Of a DNA stretch of 64,000 bases, positions 59,012 through 64,000 are shown in pieces (position 1 is the stretch's first letter; each line of letters starts with the position of its first letter). Source of the stretch: Gemmataceae bacterium (lineage in GTDB: Bacteria; Planctomycetota; Planctomycetia; Gemmatales; Gemmataceae); assembly GCA_901538445.1 (NCBI GenBank), contig LR594585.1, forward strand, positions 1,131,500-1,195,499, in the 5' to 3' direction. Below the pieces are notes generated by a model, which saw nothing but the letters and a program-made list of their open reading frames with translations, had not been told where the DNA came from and did not search any database. A program made the translations under genes and the position numbers.

Positions 59012-61174
59012 ATGGCGACTAACAACCCGGCCCTCCAGTTCACGATTCGCGGCTTGGACTGTGCGGAAGAGGTCGCGGTCCTCAAGCGAGAGGTCGGCCC
59101 CCTGGTCGGCGGCGAAGACAACCTCGGGTTCGATGTCCTCAACGGCCGGATGACCGTATCCGGAACGGGCTTCACGGCGGACCAGGTGCGTGACGCCGTC
59201 GCCCGGACGGGCATGTCGGCCGATCTGTGGGTCGAGGGCGAGTCGCCGTTGCACCCGCCCGGGTACTGGGAGCGGAACCGACGAACGATTTTGACCGCAG
59301 CCAGCGGCGGGTCCCTCCTCGCGGGGATCGCCACTCACGCAGCGGTGAACGGGTTGCTCGCCGCGTTCACCGAGGACTCCACCTCGTGGCCCCCGGTCGG
59401 GGCAGTTGCCTGCTACGCTCTCGGCATCGCGGCGGGCGTGTGGACGGTCTTGCCGAAGGCGTGGGTTGCCGCCAAACACCTCGCCCCGGACATGAACCTC
59501 CTGATGGTGGTCGCCGTGTGCGGCGCGGTTGCAATCAACCAGTGGGCCGAGGCCGCCACCGTTGCATTCCTGTTCTCCTTGTCGCTCGCCCTGGAGGCGT
59601 GGAGCGTCGGTCGCGCCCGTCGGGCTGTGGCTGCTCTGATGAACCTCGCCCCGCCGACCGCACGTTTCGTTCACCCGGACGGTCGCGAAGAAGCTGTGGC
59701 CCCCGACAAAGTACCCGTTGGTGCGAAGTTCCGCGTGCGCCCCGGCGACCGCGTCCCGCTCGACGGTCGCGTGGTGGAAGGGTCTGGCGGCGTTGACCAG
59801 TCGCCGATCACCGGGGAAAGCGTCCCGGTGCTGAAAAGTGCGGGCGATGGGGTCTACGCCGGAACCATCAACGGCGACGGCTTGTTGACGGTCGAGTCCA
59901 CGAAACCCGCATCCGATACGACCCTCGCACGCATCACACGAATGGTCGGCGAAGCTCAGTCCCGCCGCTCCCCGTCCGAGCAGTGGGTCGAGAAGTTTGC
60001 TCGTTACTACACTCCCGCAGTCATGTTTCTGGCGGCGGCCGTTCTCGCCCTCCCCCCACTCGCGTTCGGCGAGCCTTGGGGTCCGTGGCTCTACAGTTCC
60101 CTGGTGCTGCTCGTGATCGCCTGCCCGTGCGCCCTGGTGATCTCGACGCCCGTGAGCATCGTCGCCGCGCTGTCCTCAGCGGCTCGAAACGGTGTGCTGG
60201 TCAAGGGCGGGGTTCACATCGAAACCCCGGCCCGTCTCAAGGCCGTTGCAATGGACAAGACGGGGACGCTCACGGAAGGGAAGCCGGCGGTGGTCGAATT
60301 GGTCCCGCTGAACGACCACACCGAAACAGAACTCTTGGAGCGAGTCGCGGCACTCGAAGCCCACAGCACACACCCACTCGCTCACGCGATTGTGGAGTAC
60401 GCAAAGACCCGTGGCGTGAGCATCCCGCCTGCCGACGACTTCCGCATTCTGCCGGGCAAGGGAGCCGTCGGGCGGGTGCGGGGAACCGAGTATTGGGTCG
60501 GGTCGCACCGCTACCTGGAAGCGCGGGGGCAGGAAACCCCTGAGGTCCACGACCGACTTGAAGCAATGTCGCGGGCCGGGCGGACGGTGGTGGTTGTCGG
60601 AAATGACCGCCACGTTTGTGGGTTCATCGCTTTGGCGGACCGTGTTCGCCCCGAAGCAAAGCTGGCGGTGGCCCACCTCCGGGCCGTGGGCATCGAACAC
60701 GTCGTGATGCTGACGGGAGACAACCGGGGGACCGCCGCCGCAGTCGCCGCCGAAGCGGGGGTGGACGAAGTCCACGCCGAGTTGCTCCCGGCGGACAAGG
60801 TGGCGAAGATCGAAGAACTGGTCGCGAGGTACAAATCGGTGGCGATGGTCGGCGACGGGGTGAACGACGCGCCCGCAATGGCCCGGGCGACGGTCGGCAT
60901 CGCGATGGGCGCGGCCGGAACCGATGCGGCCATCGAAACCGCCGACATCGCCCTGATGTCGGACGACCTGTCGAAGCTGCCGTGGCTGGTTCGCCACTCG
61001 CGCCGCACGCTGGCCGTGATCCGGCAGAACGTGGTGTTCTCGCTCGGCGTGAAGGCGGTGTTCGTCGCCCTCACTCTGGCGGGGCACTCGTCGATGTGGG
61101 CAGCGGTTGCAGCCGATTCGGGCGCGTCGCTGCTCGTGGTCTTCAACGGACTGCGGTTGCTCAGGACCCGCTGA
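59012..61174 (+). CDS. zntA: Zn/Cd/Pb-type P1B ATPase, ZntA-like
   Basis: The 720-residue metal-exporting ATPase has an N-terminal HMA-like domain (FTIRGLDCAEEVAVL) with a single Cys (C17) instead of Cys-x2-Cys, then eight helices. The ion-binding motif is ACPCALV (C371, C373). The phosphorylation site is D415 in DKTGTLTEG, the HP pair is in STHPLAHAIVEYA, and GDGVNDAPAMARA is at about 614-626. The last helix has GVKAVFVALTLAGHSSMWAA then ADSGASLLVV, the Lys and Asp positions of ZntA-type pumps, so Zn(II), Cd(II) or Pb(II) is likely. It moves metal from cytosol to periplasm, where CzcBCA could pick it up. Start 59012 follows GGAG at about 10 bases. Confidence 0.93.
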   Translation: MATNNPALQFTIRGLDCAEEVAVLKREVGPLVGGEDNLGFDVLNGRMTVSGTGFTADQVRDAVARTGMSADLWVEGESPLHPPGYWERNRRTILTAASGGSLLAGIATHAAVNGLLAAFTEDSTSWPPVGAVACYALGIAAGVWTVLPKAWVAAKHLAPDMNLLMVVAVCGAVAINQWAEAATVAFLFSLSLALEAWSVGRARRAVAALMNLAPPTARFVHPDGREEAVAPDKVPVGAKFRVRPGDRVPLDGRVVEGSGGVDQSPITGESVPVLKSAGDGVYAGTINGDGLLTVESTKPASDTTLARITRMVGEAQSRRSPSEQWVEKFARYYTPAVMFLAAAVLALPPLAFGEPWGPWLYSSLVLLVIACPCALVISTPVSIVAALSSAARNGVLVKGGVHIETPARLKAVAMDKTGTLTEGKPAVVELVPLNDHTETELLERVAALEAHSTHPLAHAIVEYAKTRGVSIPPADDFRILPGKGAVGRVRGTEYWVGSHRYLEARGQETPEVHDRLEAMSRAGRTVVVVGNDRHVCGFIALADRVRPEAKLAVAHLRAVGIEHVVMLTGDNRGTAAAVAAEAGVDEVHAELLPADKVAKIEELVARYKSVAMVGDGVNDAPAMARATVGIAMGAAGTDAAIETADIALMSDDLSKLPWLVRHSRRTLAVIRQNVVFSLGVKAVFVALTLAGHSSMWAAVAADSGASLLVVFNGLRLLRTR

Positions 61175-61318
61175 CACGGGGCCCGCGGCGGGTCACCGAG
61201 ACTCGACCGGCCAAGCTGCTCCCGAATCTTTGCACTTTTGCGTCGGACGGTGGGGGGAGGAACGCCACCTGAAGGCACGACGAGCGGGGGCGCAGGGGGC
61301 AACCCGGCGATGCCCTCA

Positions 61319-62125
61319 TCAGGCTCGTAGCCGCGGGAGGATCATGCCCACCTGCCGCCGGTACTCCTCGTAGGTGCCGCCGAGGGCGTCCTTCATGTCC
61401 CGCTCCTCCAAAATGATGCCGACGAAGATGTAGGCCGACGTCACCCCGGCGAACAGCAGGTGGCCCCACGTCATCGTCGGCGTGAACCAGAAGGCGATAA
61501 GGAACCCCAGCATGATCGGGTGCCGCACGAGCTTGTACGCGGCCGGGGTGCGGAACGGCGGCGGGGTGTACGGCCGGCCCTTGGCGTACAGAACCACCTG
61601 TCGCAGCCCGAACAGGTCGAAGTGGTCGATCAGGAGCGTCGAGATCAGCACCAGCACCCAGCCGACGCCGAACAGCACCCACAGGACGGCGGCGACGGGT
61701 TGTTCGGCCTCCCACACGACCCCCGGCAACGGTCGCCACTGCCAGAACAACACGATCAACAACACGCTCGTCGCCAGGACGTAGGTGCTTCGTTCGACCT
61801 GCGTGGGGACGATCCCGGTCCACCACCGTTTGAAGGCGGGCCGGGCCATGACGCTGTGCTGGACGGCGAACAGGCCGAGTAGCAGCACGTTCACCGCCAC
61901 CGCCTCGCCCACCGTCACGACCACCCCGGAGTCGATGGACTTCGGAACGACGAGGTTGCCCACGAACCCGATGGCGTACAGGAACGTGCCAAAGAAGATC
62001 AAGTAGCAGAGCAGGCCGTAGTACAACGACAACGCCTTTGTCGTTCGGCAGGCGGCGTGGCCCCCAACCGTGCAGGCCGGGCCGTCGCTGGTGGCCGCGG
62101 GTTCGCCGCCCGGCTTGCGGGCCAT
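61319..62125 (-). CDS. mddA: MddA/NnrU-like membrane methyltransferase (C-terminal part, possibly separate)
   Basis: From the ATG at 62125 or an internal start near it, this part encodes a Cys-containing linker ([10 protein letters not shown]), then about six helices: [60 protein letters not shown]. The conserved end of isoprenylcysteine-methyltransferase-like enzymes follows, with [20 protein letters not shown], then [20 protein letters not shown]. In this family MddA methylates methanethiol to dimethyl sulphide, and other members methylate thiols or selenols. It is in frame with the upstream methyltransferase and separated from it only by UGA, so it may be made as one fusion. No Shine-Dalgarno clearly supports an independent start. 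Confidence 0.75.
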   Translation of the reverse strand: MARKPGGEPAATSDGPACTVGGHAACRTTKALSLYYGLLCYLIFFGTFLYAIGFVGNLVVPKSIDSGVVVTVGEAVAVNVLLLGLFAVQHSVMARPAFKRWWTGIVPTQVERSTYVLATSVLLIVLFWQWRPLPGVVWEAEQPVAAVLWVLFGVGWVLVLISTLLIDHFDLFGLRQVVLYAKGRPYTPPPFRTPAAYKLVRHPIMLGFLIAFWFTPTMTWGHLLFAGVTSAYIFVGIILEERDMKDALGGTYEEYRRQVGMILPRLRA

Positions 62126-62839
62126 GACCAGCCCCCCCTGTGTGGTGGACGACGTGACGTAGCCCGTCCACCCGTGGAACGTGGCGTCGGTGAACCCGGC
62201 GTCGGCGAGCATCCGAAGGAGCGACCGCCCCTTGACCGCACCGCCGATTCAGTCGGACCACGCCCCCTTCTTCTCCACCTGCTCGTCCGTCACCGCCTCG
62301 CCCAACAGGACGTCGGCCATCTGCACCCGGCCCCCGGGGCGGAGGACCCGGAAGACCTCGGCCAGCACCTTCGGCTTGTCGAGGCACAGGTTGAACACGC
62401 CGTTCGAGAGCACCACGTCCGCCGCCCCGTCCCCGACCGGCAGGCGGTCGGCCTCGCCCTGGTGGAACTCGGCGTTCGTCGCCCCCGCGGCCACGGCGTT
62501 GGCGGCGGCCTTCTTGACCATCTCGGCGGTCATGTCCACGCCGACCACCCGGCCGGACGGCCCGACCTTGCGGGCGGCGAGGATGCTGTCCACCCCGGCC
62601 CCGCAGCCGATGTCCACCACCGTGTCACCGAGGCGAACTTCGTGAAGGCCGAGGGGATTCCCGACCCCGGCGAAGGACTCCGTGACCACGGCGGGGAGGG
62701 CGTCGATCTCGGCGGGGTCGTAGCCGAGCTTTTTCGCACTGGCCGGGCCGGACGGGTGCCGCTGCGGGGCGGTCGGGTCGGTGGCGACCTTGACGAACCG
62801 CTGCCTGATCTTGTCCTTGATGTCGTTCGCGCTCTCCAC
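61319..62839 (-). CDS. Candidate selenoprotein: ArsM-like methyltransferase fused to MddA-like membrane methyltransferase
   Basis: The frame from GTG 62839 encodes an ArsM-like class I SAM methyltransferase: [20 protein letters not shown] at about 72-91, [23 protein letters not shown] and '[10 protein letters not shown]'. It then meets UGA at codon 197. After UGA, the same frame continues the domain with [19 protein letters not shown], where ArsM-like enzymes have Cys-x-x-GAL...AGF. The UGA stands at that conserved Cys position. It runs on into an integral membrane domain of the MddA/NnrU type and stops at 61319. Read through, the product has 506 residues. A SECIS-like hairpin follows the UGA. 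Without recoding, a 196-residue truncated enzyme results. The start overlaps no gene and is 11 bases after the cupin stop. It probably methylates arsenic, selenium or sulphur compounds. Confidence 0.6.
62216..62251 (-). promoter_or_regulatory. UGA and bacterial SECIS-like hairpin
   Basis: On the minus strand the UGA is 62251-62249. Beginning 16 bases after it, AAGGGGC (62233-62227) pairs with GCUCCUU (62222-62216), including one G.U pair. The 4-base apical loop is GGUC. Distance, stem length and G residues in the loop fit the bacterial SECIS consensus; the GGUC loop sequence also occurs in the E. coli fdhF element. Confidence 0.55.
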
Positions 62840-62849
62840 GGCGGCGTCC

Positions 62850-63356
62850 TCACTTCTTGTCGGACTTCTTGGGGGCGGGTTCGAGCCACACGTTGTTCGC
62901 CGGGTTGATCGGCGGCGTGTCCACCGTCACGAAGTACGCCTTCCCGTCCCCGACCTTCTCGAACTTGTGCCGGACGCCCTTCGGGATGAGCATGTAGTCC
63001 CCCGGCCCCATCACCATCGTCTCCTTCCCCACGGTGCAGCGGAGCTTGCCTTCGAGGACGTACATGCGGTGAACGCCGTCGGGGTGGAAGTGCAACGGGA
63101 TCGTGCCGTTGACCTCGACCAGCAGCGACCACACGTCCTTGCCCTTCTCGACCGCCCAGTACCGGGCCACGCCGAGGTCGGCCACGGGGTCTTTCTTCGT
63201 GACCTCCGACCGGCTGACCATCAGCCCCGGCTCCTCGACCTCCTTCGCGTGCTTCGGCGGCTGATCGCCCACCTTCTCGTGCTTCGGCGGATCGGCCGGT
63301 ACCGACACCAGCGGCACGAAAGCCGCGAACCCTGCGGCGAACAACAACGACTTCAT
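62850..63356 (-). CDS. Secreted cupin protein
   Basis: The 168-residue protein has a signal peptide (LLFAAGFAAFVPLVSVPAD). A Lys/Glu/His linker and a cupin barrel follow, with IPLHFHPDGVHRMYVLEGKL (metal ligands H-x-H...H) and GDYMLIPKGVRHKF (the final His). The metal-binding residues of a cupin are present, so it may be an enzyme or a binding protein in the periplasm. ATG 63356 follows GGAGG. It stands first in the operon before the candidate selenoprotein gene and after the LysR gene. Whether it handles the same substrate is unknown. Confidence 0.8.
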   Translation of the reverse strand: MKSLLFAAGFAAFVPLVSVPADPPKHEKVGDQPPKHAKEVEEPGLMVSRSEVTKKDPVADLGVARYWAVEKGKDVWSLLVEVNGTIPLHFHPDGVHRMYVLEGKLRCTVGKETMVMGPGDYMLIPKGVRHKFEKVGDGKAYFVTVDTPPINPANNVWLEPAPKKSDKK

Positions 63357-63451
63357 GGCGTTTTCCTCCGACAACGACGGCCCGTCACACCAGCACGATA
63401 GGGGTGCGGGTCGGAGGGCGTGACGGACGTTGGGTGATACCCCGGAGGAGG

Positions 63452-63472
63452 CCCATAAGCCGTGCTTATGGG
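63452..63472. promoter_or_regulatory. LysR-type palindrome between regulator and cupin gene
   Basis: CCCATAAGC-CGT-GCTTATGGG is a perfect 9-bp inverted repeat with the T-N11-A core typical of LysR-family boxes. It overlaps the lysR stop codon and lies about 96 bases upstream of the cupin start. It could serve as operator or as a weak terminator. Confidence 0.45.
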
Positions 63473-64000
63473 GCGAGATCGGGGACGGGGTTGGCGTCGA
63501 GGAAGTTCAGGAACAGCCGAGTTGGGAGTGACGGCACCCGACGGCGATCCTGCACCACGAACATCTCACGGTCGCAGTGGACGCCCTTGACCGCAAGGGC
63601 GTGGAGGGTGCCGGACTTGAGTTCCTTCTGGACGGCGAGGGCGGACAGGACGGCTACCCCGGCGCCCCGCTGGACGGCCTCCTTGATCGCCTCGTTGCTG
63701 CCGAGTTCGAGGGCGACCCGGAGTTCGGCCAGCGACCGCCCGGCCCGGTCCAACGCCTTCTCGAAGCAGTGCCGCAGCCCGGACCCCGCGGCCCGCAAGA
63801 CGAGCGGGTGGGCGGCGAGTTGACCGACCGTGATCGCCTTCCTCTTGGTCAAGGGGTGGCCCGCCGGGGCGACCAGAACCATGCGGTCGCTGGCGAGGAA
63901 CCGGAACTCCAGGTTCGGGTTGTCGGCCTTCCGCCCGACCAGCCCGACGCTGACCTCGCCCCGCTCCACCTGCCCCATCACGGCCGAGCTGTCACTGACG
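63466..64000 (-). CDS. LysR-family regulator, C-terminal part (cut by the window end)
   Basis: The visible 178 residues are the effector-binding domain of a LysR-type regulator. SDSSAVMGQVERGEVSVGLV matches the usual first sub-domain. ASDRMVLVAPAGHPL, AITVGQLAAHPLVLRAAGSG and LGSNEAIKEAVQRGAGVAVL follow, the last being the conserved 'g...v..Gl Gia.l' segment. The DNA-binding half lies beyond base 64000. It is on the same strand as the cupin and methyltransferase genes and immediately upstream, with a LysR-box-like palindrome between. It is therefore the probable regulator of that operon. The effector may be a sulphur, selenium or carbon metabolite, as for CysB/CbbR-like relatives; this is inference. 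Confidence 0.85.
   Translation of the reverse strand, partial: VSDSSAVMGQVERGEVSVGLVGRKADNPNLEFRFLASDRMVLVAPAGHPLTKRKAITVGQLAAHPLVLRAAGSGLRHCFEKALDRAGRSLAELRVALELGSNEAIKEAVQRGAGVAVLSALAVQKELKSGTLHALAVKGVHCDREMFVVQDRRRVPSLPTRLFLNFLDANPVPDLAP

Noticed and set aside
61319-62839. UGA as a simple nonsense mutation making a pseudogene
   Set aside because: Not excluded, but less likely: the frame after UGA keeps family-conserved residues, the UGA falls on the conserved Cys, and a SECIS-like hairpin is correctly spaced.
1-64000. tRNA, rRNA, CRISPR arrays and known riboswitches
   Set aside because: No cloverleaf, rRNA signature, regular repeat-spacer pattern or riboswitch consensus was recognised by eye; a covariance-model search would settle this.

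Overview
The window is GC-rich throughout and looks chromosomal, from a Gemmata-like planctomycete (Gemmataceae). The evidence is a DUF1580 protein, a TIGR03000 domain, many short lipoproteins and secreted proteins of planctomycete type, and codon usage typical of that group. No rRNA or tRNA gene and no CRISPR array was recognised.

Layout. (1) 1-6854, plus strand: a replication-type cassette, probably the edge of an integrated plasmid, phage or ICE. It holds a small coupled gene pair (the second with a DUF1580/excisionase-like domain), a ParB-like protein, a DUF927 primase-helicase and an unusual zinc finger-Toprim-family A polymerase fusion, with strong hairpins between genes. (2) 7635-13478, minus strand: heavy-metal RND operon A (Cys-rich secreted leader, czcB, czcA, metal-motif lipoprotein). 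(3) 13649-24300: a patchwork of transposase remnants (ISAs1-like, IS66, IS5), a MITE, an intact-looking IS630 element, a PepSY/response regulator/histidine kinase operon, a BASS-family transporter, EF-hand and HEAT-repeat secreted proteins and orphan Cys-rich leaders. (4) 23823-30666: a receiver protein, a carbonic anhydrase-SulP-STAS fusion, a cytosolic-type copper storage protein, a SpoIIE-type phosphatase and a CzcD-like CDF transporter. (5) 31131-39488, minus strand: an EamA transporter with a His-rich tail, then RND operon B (His-rich leader, czcB, czcA, lipoprotein, DmeF-like CDF). (6) 39614-47284, plus strand: a periplasmic copper-handling cluster with YHS- and TRASH-like lipoproteins, a diheme cytochrome c, a Tat-exported copper storage protein, two MerR regulators (one with a textbook 20-bp-spacer promoter) and an HMA-MauE fusion. 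(7) 47494-61174, plus strand: RND operon C (leader, tolC, second leader, czcB, czcA, small secreted protein), followed by a membrane spermidine-synthase-like protein, an outer-membrane MetA-type protein and a ZntA-type P-ATPase. (8) 61319-64000, minus strand: a LysR regulator (cut by the window edge), a secreted cupin, and an ArsM-like methyltransferase whose frame runs through an in-frame UGA into a membrane MddA/NnrU-type methyltransferase.

Together regions 2 and 4-7 form a multi-metal resistance island. P-type ATPase and CDF pumps move metal from cytosol to periplasm, RND/MFP/TolC complexes move it out of the cell, and Csp proteins and Cys/His-rich lipoproteins buffer it. MerR, and possibly the two-component system, sense it.

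Three observations stand out. First, a candidate selenoprotein: the UGA at 62249-62251 lies where ArsM-like enzymes have a conserved cysteine, and a hairpin with a GGUC apical loop follows at bacterial-SECIS distance. Second, a dispersed family of seven small exported Cys/His-rich proteins with a shared short hydrophobic C-terminal tail; five of them lead metal operons. Third, the Toprim-PolA fusion in the replication cassette. All functional statements are read from sequence and family knowledge; no searches were run.
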